Part shown: piece by piece, positions 7,789 through 16,086 of the stretch | How positions within the stretch are numbered: position 1 is the stretch's first letter | Layout of the letters: each line of letters starts with the position of its first letter | Source: Parasulfuritortus sp049322515 | GTDB taxonomy: Bacteria > Pseudomonadota > Gammaproteobacteria > Burkholderiales > Thiobacillaceae | NCBI GenBank assembly: GCA_049322515.1 | Contig: JBMOQW010000012.1 | Span: 254,821 to 318,820, forward strand | Reading direction: 5' to 3' | Length of the DNA stretch: 64,000 nt | The notes under the pieces: model-generated | What the model saw: only the letters and a program-made list of their open reading frames with translations | The model's database searches: none | Told to the model about the DNA's origin: nothing | Translations under genes and position numbers: made by a program

Positions 7789-9059
7789 AACTACTTGTCA
7801 TCGGTTCCGGCGGCCGCGAGCACGCCCTGGCCTGGAAACTGGCGCAGAGCCCGCGCATCCAGAAGGTCTACGTGGCCCCCGGCAACGGCGGCACGGCCCG
7901 CGAGGACGGCCTGGAAAACGTCAACCTCACGGCCATTGCCGACCTGGTCGAATTCGCGAAAAAGGAAGACATCGCCTTCACCGTGGTCGGACCCGAGGCG
8001 CCCCTGGCCGCCGGCGTGGTGGATGCCTTCCGCGCCGCCCATCTGAAGATCTTCGGCCCGGTGCGGGCGGCTGCCCAGCTGGAATCGTCGAAGGACTTCG
8101 CCAAGCAGTTCATGGTCCGGCACCACATCCCGACCGCGAAGTACCAGACCTTCACCGACGCCGCCGCTGCCCACGCCTACATCGAGCAGGAAGGCGCCCC
8201 CATCGTCATCAAGGCCGACGGCCTGGCCGCCGGCAAGGGCGTGGTGGTGGCGACCCGCAAGGACGAGGCCCACGCCGCCATCGACAGCATGCTGGAAGGC
8301 AACGCCTTCGGCGAGGCCGGCGCCCGGGTGGTGATCGAGGAATGCATGCACGGCGAGGAAGCCAGCTTCATCGTCATGGTCGACGGTGAACACATCCTGC
8401 CCATGGCCACCAGCCAGGACCACAAGCGCCTGCTCGACAACGACGCGGGTCCCAACACCGGCGGCATGGGCGCCTACTCGCCGGCGCCGGTGGTGACCCC
8501 CGAGCTGCATGCCCGCATCCTGCGCGAGGTGATCCGCCCCGTGGTCGCCGGCATGAAGGCCGAGGACACGCCCTACACCGGTTTTCTCTATGCCGGCGTG
8601 ATGATCGACCCGAATGGCAAGATCGGTGTGCTGGAATTCAACTGCCGGTTCGGCGACCCGGAAACCCAGCCGATCATGATGCGCCTGAAGAGTGACTTCA
8701 CCGTGCTCGTCGAAGCGGCCATCCACGGCCGGCTCGATCAGGTCGAGGCCGAGTGGGATCGCCGCGTGGCGCTCGGCGTGGTACTCGCCGCCGCCGGCTA
8801 TCCCGACAATCCGCGCAAGGGCGACGCCATCACCGGCCTTGACCTGAAGGCCGAGGACGACGTCCATGTCTTCCATGCCGGTACCGCCCTCGAAGGCGAC
8901 CAGACCGTCGTATCCGGTGGCCGCGTGCTGTGCGTCACCGCCCTGGGCGACACCGTCAAGATCGCCCAGACCCGCGCCTACGAGGTCGCCGACCGGATCG
9001 ATTTCGCCGGCCGCCAGATGCGTCGCGACATCGGCTGGCGGGCCATCAAAAAGCGGTGA
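7785..9059 (+). CDS. purD: Phosphoribosylamine-glycine ligase
   Basis: A 424-residue ATP-grasp enzyme making GAR from phosphoribosylamine, glycine and ATP, the second step of purine synthesis. Visible motifs are MKLLVIGSGGREHALAWKL at the N-terminus, VVGPEAPL, IKADGLAAGKGV in the ATP-grasp region, DHKRLLDNDAGPNTGGMG, and EFNCRFGDPETQ. The ATG at 7785 overlaps the ORF6N stop and gives the standard N-terminus, so purD translation is probably coupled to the inserted gene. Confidence 0.97.
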   Translation: MKLLVIGSGGREHALAWKLAQSPRIQKVYVAPGNGGTAREDGLENVNLTAIADLVEFAKKEDIAFTVVGPEAPLAAGVVDAFRAAHLKIFGPVRAAAQLESSKDFAKQFMVRHHIPTAKYQTFTDAAAAHAYIEQEGAPIVIKADGLAAGKGVVVATRKDEAHAAIDSMLEGNAFGEAGARVVIEECMHGEEASFIVMVDGEHILPMATSQDHKRLLDNDAGPNTGGMGAYSPAPVVTPELHARILREVIRPVVAGMKAEDTPYTGFLYAGVMIDPNGKIGVLEFNCRFGDPETQPIMMRLKSDFTVLVEAAIHGRLDQVEAEWDRRVALGVVLAAAGYPDNPRKGDAITGLDLKAEDDVHVFHAGTALEGDQTVVSGGRVLCVTALGDTVKIAQTRAYEVADRIDFAGRQMRRDIGWRAIKKR

Positions 9060-9154
9060 CGCAACCGCGTGACACATGAAGCGTGACGCGAAGGCGTGAC
9101 ACCCATGCGCACCAAGCCACCCCTTCGCCGCGCGGTCACGCCTTCGCGTCACGC
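9056..9154. repeat. GCGTGAC repeat array and 20-base perfect inverted repeat
   Basis: Four GTGAC cores start at 9056, 9069, 9083 and 9096, i.e. every 13-14 bases, across the end of purD and the gap to tsaC. Two inverted GTCAC cores start at 9135 and 9148. The segment 9081-9100 is an exact inverse complement of 9135-9154, so the RNA can form a 20-base-pair stem with a 34-base loop that holds the tsaC start codon. The same core recurs at 62524-62620. Confidence 0.88.
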
Positions 9155-9686
9155 CTTTCCGAGCCGCGCCCTGCGCGCCCATCTCGCCGCCGGCGGCGTC
9201 ATCGCCTACCCCACCGAATCGTGCTACGGCCTGGGCTGCGACCCGCGCAACGCGCGCGCCGTGGCGGCCATCCTTCGGCTCAAGGGGCGGCCCAAGGCCA
9301 AGGGCCTGATCCTGGTCGGCAGCACGCCCGGGCAATTCGACCGCTACCTGACCCAGCCCGCCGGGGCCTGGCCGGCCTACTGGCCGGGACCGTTCACCTT
9401 GCTGCTGCCGGCCGGACGGCGTTGCCCGCGCTGGCTGACCGGGCGTCACACGAAGCTCGCGGTCCGGGTCACCGCCCACCCGGCCACGGCCGGCCTGTGC
9501 CACGCCCTGGGCATGGCGCTGGTGTCGACCAGCGCCAATCGCTCGGGACAGGTCATGCTGAAAAACGCGGCGGCCTGCCGCAAGATCTTCGGTGACGCGG
9601 TCTGGGTCCTGGACGGTCGTATCGGTGCCCGCCGGCGACCGTCGACCGTGCTCGACCCCGAACAGCAGCGGGTCCTGCGCGCCTGA
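9105..9686 (+). CDS. tsaC: Threonylcarbamoyl-AMP synthase (TsaC/YrdC)
   Basis: A YrdC-domain protein of about 193 residues that makes threonylcarbamoyl-AMP for the t6A modification of tRNA. Family signatures are AYPTESCYGLGCDP, ILRLKGRPKAKGLILV, YWPGPFTLLLP, LAVRVTAHP and VSTSANRSG. The ATG at 9105 is the best start; a GTG at 9096 is in frame. The first 20 or so residues are encoded by the GCGTGAC repeat unit and are absent from typical TsaC proteins, which begin close to the AYPTE strand. The start codon lies in the loop of the inverted repeat. Confidence 0.93.
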   Translation: MRTKPPLRRAVTPSRHAFPSRALRAHLAAGGVIAYPTESCYGLGCDPRNARAVAAILRLKGRPKAKGLILVGSTPGQFDRYLTQPAGAWPAYWPGPFTLLLPAGRRCPRWLTGRHTKLAVRVTAHPATAGLCHALGMALVSTSANRSGQVMLKNAAACRKIFGDAVWVLDGRIGARRRPSTVLDPEQQRVLRA

Positions 9687-9767
9687 GGCGCCGGTACCCG
9701 AGCATCCCGCCCCTAAGGAGCCTCTGATTGATTCGTCCGCATCGCGTGCGAATACATCAGTGTCGAC

Positions 9768-10478
9768 TTAACCTTCGAGGCGATACGCAATCGGCACTTC
9801 GATGTCCGTGGCGCGTTCCGGGCGCCGCTGGCCGCGCACCGCCTCGGCCGCGGCCTCGAACAGCTTGAGGGCATCCCGGTCGAGCAACGGGAAGCCCGAA
9901 CCACGCTTGACCTCGACACTGGCCAGGCGACCGTCGGCAGCAACCCGGGCGAGCACCACCACCACCCCTTCCTGACCCAGTCGCCGAGCCGCCAGGGGAT
10001 AGCGCTTGCGGGCGCGCAGTTCCGCCGCGAGCGCCTGGTGCCAAGCCCGATCGGGCGCCGCCTGTGGCGCCTCGGCCACGGGCGGCGGCGGGGCCGGCAC
10101 GGGCGGTGCCGAGACGGCAGCCGGCACGGGTACCGCAGCCGGCACAGGATCCGCGACCGGCATGGGCGCGCTGAGCACGGGCGAGGGGGGCGGCGGGGGA
10201 CTCGGGCTCGGCAGGACCGGTGCCACGGGCGGCGCCGGCCTGGGCTGGGGGTCGGGCGGCGGCGGGGTGATCCGCGCGGGAGGGGGCGGCGCCGGCTTGG
10301 GTGGCGTGACTGCCGGCCGTTGCGCAGGCGGGGGCGGTACGGGCGGCGGGGTTTCCTGGAAGGCCACTTGCCAGCGCATCGGCGTCGGTTCGGGCAAGGC
10401 CTCCGCCTCCAGCCAAAGCGTGGCCGCCAACCCCAACGCGGCCCCGTGCAGGACCAGCGACGCCGCCCAGGACTTCAC
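9768..10478 (-). CDS. tonB: TonB-family energy transducer
   Basis: A 236-residue TonB. A single N-terminal membrane anchor (LVLHGAALGLAATLWL) is followed by a long Pro/Ala-rich periplasm-spanning stretch (about 35-125). The C-terminal TonB domain contains ELRARKRYPLAARRLGQEG and VKRGSGFPLLDRDALKL. It passes proton-motive energy from ExbBD to outer-membrane receptors. It overlaps exbD by four bases and is the last gene of the cluster starting at 15903, so it probably serves the two TonB receptors encoded at 13783-15903 and 17268-19262. Confidence 0.93.
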   Translation of the reverse strand: MKSWAASLVLHGAALGLAATLWLEAEALPEPTPMRWQVAFQETPPPVPPPPAQRPAVTPPKPAPPPPARITPPPPDPQPRPAPPVAPVLPSPSPPPPPSPVLSAPMPVADPVPAAVPVPAAVSAPPVPAPPPPVAEAPQAAPDRAWHQALAAELRARKRYPLAARRLGQEGVVVVLARVAADGRLASVEVKRGSGFPLLDRDALKLFEAAAEAVRGQRRPERATDIEVPIAYRLEG

Positions 10479-10843
10479 GCCCGCTTGACCTCCAGGGCCA
10501 CCTGGCTGAAGCCCAGGGCCTTGATGCGGTCGGCCAGGTCGACGAAATCGCGCAAGGCCAGGCCGCCGTCGGCGCGCACCACGATTGGGGTGTCCCGGCG
10601 CAGCGCGGCCAGCGCGGCGGTCAGGTCGGGAGCCGGCTGGTCATTCACGTAGACCGCCCGGTGCAGGGTCAGGGTGACGAACACCGGGGTGTCGCGGGCG
10701 GCCGGTGCGTGGCGCGCCTCGGCCAGGTCGACCGGGATGCGCCCGGTGGCGATGAACGTCGCGGTGGTCAGGACGATGGTGAGCAGCACCAGCATCACGT
10801 CGACCAACGGCACCACGTTGATGCCGTCGATATCGTCATCCAC
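10475..10843 (-). CDS. exbD: ExbD biopolymer transport protein
   Basis: About 122 residues: one N-terminal transmembrane helix with the essential aspartate in PLVDVMLVLL (Asp15 from this start), and a periplasmic ExbD/TolR domain ending GFSQVALEVKRA. With ExbB it forms the proton-driven motor for TonB. The GTG at 10843 was chosen because the family N-terminus begins with a short acidic segment (DDDIDGINVVPLVD) and this start overlaps the exbB stop by eight bases. A start at 10906 would lie deep inside exbB. Confidence 0.92.
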   Translation of the reverse strand: MDDDIDGINVVPLVDVMLVLLTIVLTTATFIATGRIPVDLAEARHAPAARDTPVFVTLTLHRAVYVNDQPAPDLTAALAALRRDTPIVVRADGGLALRDFVDLADRIKALGFSQVALEVKRA

Positions 10844-11270
10844 CGGCGCGCTCCTTGAGGGCGTCGAACTCGGCCAGGCGCTCGCGCACCCGGCGCCGCA
10901 GGACATTGTGCAAGGCCACGCAGGGAATCGCCACCAGCAGCCCGACGGCGGTCGCCTTGAGCGCCAGCGACAAGCCGGTCATGATGCTTTTCACGTCCAT
11001 GTCGCCACTGGCGCCCATGCTCTGGAAAGTCAGCATGATGCCCAGCACGGTGCCGAGCAGACCGATGTAGGGCGCGTTGGCGGCCACCGTGCCGATCACC
11101 GTCAGGCGCCGGGTCAGCGCCATTTCCAGTTCCACCCGGGTGGCGTAGTCGGCCACCCGCACCCGCCGATACCAGCCGAAGCGCTCGATGGCCACGGCCA
11201 CCGCCCACACGCTCAAGGCCAGCAGGAGACCGATCACGCCGTAGTCGATCGCCGCCTTCAAACCATCCAT
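10836..11270 (-). CDS. exbB: ExbB/TolQ-family proton channel protein
   Basis: A short ExbB of 144 residues, close to the compact ExbB type (about 150) and well below the 240 residues of the E. coli form. Three membrane helices are visible: about 11-29, then a pair including APYIGLLGTVLGIMLTF and ALKATAVGLLVAIPCVAL. It starts one base after the stop of the DsbD-like gene and overlaps exbD. With ExbD and TonB it should energise the adjacent receptors. Confidence 0.92.
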   Translation of the reverse strand: MDGLKAAIDYGVIGLLLALSVWAVAVAIERFGWYRRVRVADYATRVELEMALTRRLTVIGTVAANAPYIGLLGTVLGIMLTFQSMGASGDMDVKSIMTGLSLALKATAVGLLVAIPCVALHNVLRRRVRERLAEFDALKERAGG

Positions 11271-11271
11271 G

Positions 11272-11892
11272 TCACATCCCCAATCCGATCCGGTACATCC
11301 CCAGGACGACCAGCACCATACCGGCGCCGCGCCGCAGCCACAAGCCCAGTTCGGCGCGTCCCGAGCGCAAGCGCTGGCCGAACCATCCGAGCGCGGGCAA
11401 CAACACCAGCAACGGGGTGACCGCCGCACCGACGCCGAAGGCCAGCCCATAGGCCAGGCCGGCCAGCGGTGCACCGGTCTGTGCCGCGAAGGCGAGCAGC
11501 GCCGCCAGCGGGGCGCAGGGGGTCAGACTGAGCGCGAAGCCCAGCGTCAATGGTGACCATCCGGCCCTGCGACTCGCCGCGCAAGACGTGTGCGCCCCGC
11601 CCAGGAGCAACCACAATCCGGCCCCGAGTGCGGCCAGGCCGATGGCGAGATGGCCAACCCCCTGCGACAACCAGTGCACCAGACCCGCGCCAGCGAAACC
11701 GGCCAACAGTCCCAGTCCGGCGTAGGCCGCCACCCGGCCGACCAGGAATGTCGCCGTGTCCAGACGCACCCGACCGGGTTCCCGGCCGAGCATCCAGGCG
11801 CCCATGTAGGGCAGGCAGGTCACTGTGCAGGCCGTCAGTCCCAACGACAGGCCCAGAAGCCAGGCGGACGCGACGTCCGCCGGCTCAGGCAC
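11272..11892 (-). CDS. DsbD/CcdA-like (TauE/SafE-type) membrane protein
   Basis: A 206-residue protein with about six membrane helices, resembling the DsbD_2 family often annotated as sulfite exporter TauE/SafE. Cysteines lie at TACTVTCLP (Cys22, Cys26) and SLTPCAPL (Cys126) inside helices, like the redox cysteines of DsbD/CcdA that carry electrons across the membrane; Cys104 is extra. It overlaps the polyferredoxin gene by eight bases and is followed at once by exbB. Homologues are frequent beside CcoG-like polyferredoxins and copper ATPases. A role in moving thiol electrons to the periplasm for metal reduction is an inference; transport of another ligand is possible. Confidence 0.82.
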   Translation of the reverse strand: MPEPADVASAWLLGLSLGLTACTVTCLPYMGAWMLGREPGRVRLDTATFLVGRVAAYAGLGLLAGFAGAGLVHWLSQGVGHLAIGLAALGAGLWLLLGGAHTSCAASRRAGWSPLTLGFALSLTPCAPLAALLAFAAQTGAPLAGLAYGLAFGVGAAVTPLLVLLPALGWFGQRLRSGRAELGLWLRRGAGMVLVVLGMYRIGLGM

Positions 11893-12943
11893 GGCCAGCC
11901 TCCCCGACCGCGGTTTGATCGATGCGGCGCAGCGGCTTGATTTCGCCGCGCGGCCCTTCTCGCTTGATCCGCGCCTTGTAGTACGCGCGCGCCGAACCGA
12001 ACAGGCGGAACGGCCCGAACTTGAGCTGGATCACTGCGTCGTCCGGACAGAACTCGATGCAGCGCCCGCACAGGGTGCAGTCCTCGGTGAAGGCGCGCGC
12101 GCCGGATTCATGGTGGATCTCCGGAATGTCCATCGGGCAAGCCTGGCGGCAGATGCCGCATTTCTCGCATTTGTCGTGGGGCTGCTTGACCAAACGCATC
12201 GGCGACAGGCGCTGGAACGCCGCATTCAGCGCCAAGAGCGGACAGATCCGGCAGAACGGCTGACGCACCGCCAGCGCGGCCACCACGATGAAGCCGAACA
12301 GGGTGTTGGCCAGGGCGCCGAAGGCGAGATCGAGCCCGCCCCCGGTCTTCACCGTGAGCTGCGTGGTGTCGCCGGTCAGCAGCGTGGTGGCTAGCCGGGA
12401 CGGACAGACCTGGCAGAAGGCATCCCCGGTCGCGGCCGGCGTGACGCCCAGGCCGGCGGCCAGCGGCAAGGCCAGCACCAGGATCGCCAGCATGGCCCAC
12501 TTGACCGGCCTCAGGCGCCTGGCGGCCGTCTCCGACAAGCCACGGAACGGCCGGCCCAGACGCCGGCCCAGGCGATAGAGCAGTTCCTGCACGGTGCCGA
12601 GCGGGCACACCCAGCCGCAGAACGCCTTGTTGAGCACCAGGAAGAACAGATAGAAGGTCAGGAACGTGAAGGCCAGGGGAATGATCATGGACAGGGCGAA
12701 ACTGCCGGCCTGGGCAATCGCTTCACCGACCCGATGGTGCAGCTGGTGCTGGGTCGGGATCAGGATGCAGTAGGCGCTATCGAGCTTGTCGTAGGCGCAG
12801 GACAGCGCGGGCAGGCTGCCGGTGATTTTCTCGGCGGCGTAATAACCGACCAGGCTGCCGCCGTAGACGGTGACGAACAGCATGACCACCTGGACCGCCA
12901 GACGCAGGCGACTGAGACTGAAGCGGGAGGCGGCGTCAGCCAT
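11885..12943 (-). CDS. NapH/NosR-type membrane polyferredoxin
   Basis: 352 residues. N-terminal and central membrane helices (about 15-33, 82-103, 149-167 and 225-243) alternate with cysteine motifs FCGWVCP, FCQVCP and FCRICP. Two classical 4Fe-4S motifs follow near the C-terminus, CEKCGICRQACP and CTLCGRCIEFCP. This is the architecture of the NosR C-terminal half, NapH and related quinol-linked electron carriers. The second ATG (12943) was chosen because AAGGAG lies seven bases upstream of it but only one base from the ATG at 12949. It sits inside a TonB metal-uptake operon, so a role as membrane metal reductase is plausible but unproven. Confidence 0.88.
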   Translation of the reverse strand: MADAASRFSLSRLRLAVQVVMLFVTVYGGSLVGYYAAEKITGSLPALSCAYDKLDSAYCILIPTQHQLHHRVGEAIAQAGSFALSMIIPLAFTFLTFYLFFLVLNKAFCGWVCPLGTVQELLYRLGRRLGRPFRGLSETAARRLRPVKWAMLAILVLALPLAAGLGVTPAATGDAFCQVCPSRLATTLLTGDTTQLTVKTGGGLDLAFGALANTLFGFIVVAALAVRQPFCRICPLLALNAAFQRLSPMRLVKQPHDKCEKCGICRQACPMDIPEIHHESGARAFTEDCTLCGRCIEFCPDDAVIQLKFGPFRLFGSARAYYKARIKREGPRGEIKPLRRIDQTAVGEAGRA

Positions 12944-13793
12944 GACCATTCTCCTTGCGACGGCGGACCAACGGCCAGGCCGCTGCCCCGCCCAGGGCCA
13001 GGAACCCCAGGCCGAGGGGCAGGCTGCGGCCGGCTTGGGCGGCAGCGCCATAGACCTGATTGAAGCCGGTCAGGTAGTAGCGGCCGGCGGGATCGGTGTA
13101 GCCTGCGGCCAGCACGAAAGGCACGCGCCCGCCCCGGCCGTGGTCGTGACCGCCGGCGGGGGCAACGTCGGGCACGTCCATGGGGAAGGTCACCCGGATC
13201 ACCCCGTCGGCATCCGATCGGTACACCTGCTGGGTGCCGCCAGCCGTCTCCAGCCGCACGCCCAGGTTGGGCAGCGGCTGGCCCTGGAAGCGCACCCGGA
13301 ACGCCCAGGTTTCTCCGGCACGATACTGCCAGTGCTCACGCGGCAGCGGCTGCGGAACGATCTCCAGGTCGGCCTTGGGCACCTGGAGCATGGCGGTCGG
13401 CGCCGGGCCCGGATTGGCGAAATAGTGCGCGGTGCTGGCGGTCACCACGCCTAGGGGAGAGACCTCGGTGGCCTGCAGCCAGTGGTAGTTGCCGACCTTG
13501 CCGGTGGCCACCTTGAAGCCGCCCCGGCTGACCCCCGCCTGGGCTGGCGCCTGGAAGCCGCCCGCCCCGTTGCGCACCTCGACGGTGGCGGCACGCAGGT
13601 TGGTCAGACAGTAGGGCGCTCCTTGGCGGTCGCCGCGACCGGCCGGCACCAGCATGGGCCACACGCTGAACGCAGTCGACTCGGCGGCCAGACAATCGAC
13701 CGCCGCACCGGCGGGCGGACGCACGGCAAAGGCCGGCGCCACCGCCAACGTCGCGATGAGGCCCACGGCGACGACTTTCGGATCAGAAGCCAT
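12936..13793 (-). CDS. DUF4198-type periplasmic protein, membrane anchored
   Basis: 285 residues with an N-terminal signal peptide (VAVGLIATLAVAPAFA) and a C-terminal hydrophobic segment followed by RRRKENGHG, so the bulk is periplasmic and anchored. The middle resembles DUF4198 proteins, some of which (NikK) belong to nickel ECF transporters and are thought to bind metal or guide it. A His-containing stretch GGHDHGRGG lies near residue 220. Its ATG overlaps the stop of the receptor gene and its stop overlaps the polyferredoxin start, so it is embedded in the operon. The bound ligand is not known. Confidence 0.75.
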   Translation of the reverse strand: MASDPKVVAVGLIATLAVAPAFAVRPPAGAAVDCLAAESTAFSVWPMLVPAGRGDRQGAPYCLTNLRAATVEVRNGAGGFQAPAQAGVSRGGFKVATGKVGNYHWLQATEVSPLGVVTASTAHYFANPGPAPTAMLQVPKADLEIVPQPLPREHWQYRAGETWAFRVRFQGQPLPNLGVRLETAGGTQQVYRSDADGVIRVTFPMDVPDVAPAGGHDHGRGGRVPFVLAAGYTDPAGRYYLTGFNQVYGAAAQAGRSLPLGLGFLALGGAAAWPLVRRRKENGHG

Positions 13794-15903
13794 ATCGGTA
13801 GGTCAGGGCCAGGGTACGCGGGGTCGCGGCGGCATAGGTCACCTTGCCGGCGGTGTCCTTCTTCACCTCGAAGGCGTAATGCTTGTCGAACAGGTTGTCG
13901 ACGTTCAGGGTCAGCGCATGGGCCTTGTGCCGGTAACCGACCGACAGGTTGGTGATCCACTCCCAGCCTTCGTATTTCTCAGAGTTGGCGTTGTCCAGCC
14001 AGTATTCGCCCCAGGAATTCGCGGTCAGACGAGCCTGCCAGCCATGCCCGGATTGCCAGCCGATGGAAACGCCATACTGATGCTCGGGCACGAAGGGCAA
14101 CCGGTTGCCGGCGCGGTCGAGGTTGGCCGTGGTCGCGCCCTGGCGCACCGGCTCGGAAAACTCATCGTAGGTGTAATCGGCGTAGCCATAGTGGCCGCCC
14201 AGTTCCCAGCCGCCCGCCAGCTTGATGCGGCCGGACAGTTCCAGGCCCTTCTTGTCGGTCTTGCCGGCATTGGCATACTCGGTGATGCCGCCGTTGTTGA
14301 TCTGGATGATCTCCTTCTCGACCGGGTTCAGGTACACGCTGGCGTCGAATTCCCAATGGTCGGCCCGGCCCTTGATGCCGATCTCGTGATTGCGCGATAC
14401 CGGCGCCGCCAGTTCCGGATTACTGGAAAACTCGCTTTGCGACGGGATCTGGCGAGCCTCGGCGACCATGCCGAACAGCGACAGGGCGTCAGTCAGCGTG
14501 TAGCTGACCGCCAGCTTGGGCGCCGGTAGCCGGAAGGTCTTCTCGGCGTGCGTGACGCCGTCGCCCGGACCGTAGCTGCCAGTCGCGTAGTTGTACTTCC
14601 AGAACTGCTGGTTGTCGTCCTCGAAATCAACCACGTCGTAGCGCAGGCCAAGGTCGACGATCCAGCGCGGTCCCGGTCGCCAGGACTCCTGGACGTAGAG
14701 GCCGGTGAGCAGGCTGGTGGCGTCGTCGATCTCCGCCAGGCGTCCCTTGGCATCCGAGCAGGTGGCGACGATGCGCCCGGTGGCCGCGGCCGAATCGACG
14801 CAGGCGCCCCGGCTGGTGGTGGTGACCACGCGGGCATATTGATACTTGCGCGAATCCGGGGTCCGCTCGCGCCGGACGGTGAGGCCGCCGACCAGCGACC
14901 CGCCGGCATGTTTCCATTGCCCTTCGAGGTCGGCGCCGAGGTTGCTGACCCAGTCCTCGCTCTCGTTGATGATGCCGGTGACCGGGTGATAGTGATACCA
15001 GGTGTTGTAGTAGAAGCGCGGCTTGAAGGTGAAGTCGCCGAAAGTTGCCTCGTACTTGCTGTTCAGGAACAGCACCTTGGAATAGCGGCCGGAGTGCTTC
15101 CAGGGCTCCGAGGTGCCTTCCTGGTCGCCTGAATCGACGAATTCCTCGAACAGGGCCTTGTCCATGGCCCCAGGCAACTGGATGTCGGCCTTGGCGTAGG
15201 AGATTTCGCTTTCGAGCACACCCTGCGCCAGTTGCAAACCATGCTTGAGCGAGACCTGGTCAGTGTCGAAGGTGTTCCAGGCCCGCCAGTCGTTGTCCTG
15301 GGCGCGGTGCGTGGCGGTCAGCGCCAGGGCGTGACGCTCGCCCACGGTACCCAGGCGCAGGTGCAGGTTCTCGGTGCCCTCGGTACCGAGGCCCAGCTTG
15401 AGGTTGTCGGCGGTCTCGTCGAATACCGAACGGGAGATGATCTGGATCGCCCCGCCCACGCTGCCGGCAGCGAACAGGTTGCCTGGCCCCTTGGCCACTT
15501 CGATGCGTTCGATGTCCTGCGTATCGACGAAGTCCAGGCGGGTGAAGCTGTCCGGATCGGAGAGCGGCACGCCGTCGCGCAACACCATGATCTCGCGGAT
15601 GCCGTAGGCGGCCTTGAGGCCAGCGCCGCGGATGATCAGGCGGGCGTCGAAGCCGCCGTTCTTGCTGTCGATCAACACCCCCGGGATGCCTTGCAGGCCT
15701 TCCTTGACGTTGTACATCTTCTTGTCGGCCAGCTGTTCCTGACCCACCACCGCAATCGCCTGAGGCACCTCCCCGGTGGCCCGCGCCTCGCGCGTGGCGG
15801 TCACGCTGACCTCGTCGAGACGCTGGCTGTCCTCGGCCGCCGCGCCGCCGGCGCAGGCCGCGAGCAGGCACGCGGAAACGCGCGCGAGCTGTCCGTATTG
15901 CAT
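13783..15903 (-). CDS. TonB-dependent outer-membrane receptor (metal or siderophore type)
   Basis: 706 residues from the ATG at 15903, which follows an AAGGGG ribosome site. It has a signal peptide, a TonB-box-like RLDEVSVTATRE after cleavage, a plug domain (LQGIPGVLIDSKNGGFDARLIIRG, GVPLSDPD, IERIEVAKGPG) and a 22-strand-type barrel ending ALTYRYGF with the C-terminal Phe. It is the first gene of a tight operon with a DUF4198 protein, polyferredoxin, DsbD-like protein, ExbB, ExbD and TonB. The substrate is not evident; the neighbours point to a metal ion or metal complex. Confidence 0.92.
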   Translation of the reverse strand: MQYGQLARVSACLLAACAGGAAAEDSQRLDEVSVTATREARATGEVPQAIAVVGQEQLADKKMYNVKEGLQGIPGVLIDSKNGGFDARLIIRGAGLKAAYGIREIMVLRDGVPLSDPDSFTRLDFVDTQDIERIEVAKGPGNLFAAGSVGGAIQIISRSVFDETADNLKLGLGTEGTENLHLRLGTVGERHALALTATHRAQDNDWRAWNTFDTDQVSLKHGLQLAQGVLESEISYAKADIQLPGAMDKALFEEFVDSGDQEGTSEPWKHSGRYSKVLFLNSKYEATFGDFTFKPRFYYNTWYHYHPVTGIINESEDWVSNLGADLEGQWKHAGGSLVGGLTVRRERTPDSRKYQYARVVTTTSRGACVDSAAATGRIVATCSDAKGRLAEIDDATSLLTGLYVQESWRPGPRWIVDLGLRYDVVDFEDDNQQFWKYNYATGSYGPGDGVTHAEKTFRLPAPKLAVSYTLTDALSLFGMVAEARQIPSQSEFSSNPELAAPVSRNHEIGIKGRADHWEFDASVYLNPVEKEIIQINNGGITEYANAGKTDKKGLELSGRIKLAGGWELGGHYGYADYTYDEFSEPVRQGATTANLDRAGNRLPFVPEHQYGVSIGWQSGHGWQARLTANSWGEYWLDNANSEKYEGWEWITNLSVGYRHKAHALTLNVDNLFDKHYAFEVKKDTAGKVTYAAATPRTLALTYRYGF

Positions 15904-16086
15904 TGTTTTTCCCCTTGAATGACCGTCATGGCGGTCGCTGGCCGGGAGGCAATTCCCTACCTTAAGCAGGGTCAAATATTAAATAAGGATAAACATGTCT
16001 TGAATGTGGCAAATTGCCGCACCAAGCTCTGTTGACGCCCACCCGACCGACCCGGCGCCATCGCGCGGGGTCCGCCAGTCGACCGC
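15904..16086 (-). promoter_or_regulatory. Probable promoter region of the receptor-to-tonB operon
   Basis: A 183-base gap between the MauG-like gene and the receptor. It contains the only AT-rich patch of the locus (15970-16000) and a perfect palindrome GGCAAATTGCC (16008-16018) upstream of it, which could be an operator. No sequence close to a Fur box was recognised. The exact -35 and -10 elements cannot be fixed by eye. Confidence 0.4.

Noticed and set aside
5458..9503. Long antisense frames opposite purH and purD
   Set aside because: Antisense shadows caused by third-position GC; no ribosome sites and no recognisable protein.
15904..16086. Cobalamin riboswitch or Fur box before the second TonB receptor
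   Set aside because: No B12-box-like conserved core and no sequence near the Fur consensus was found by eye.
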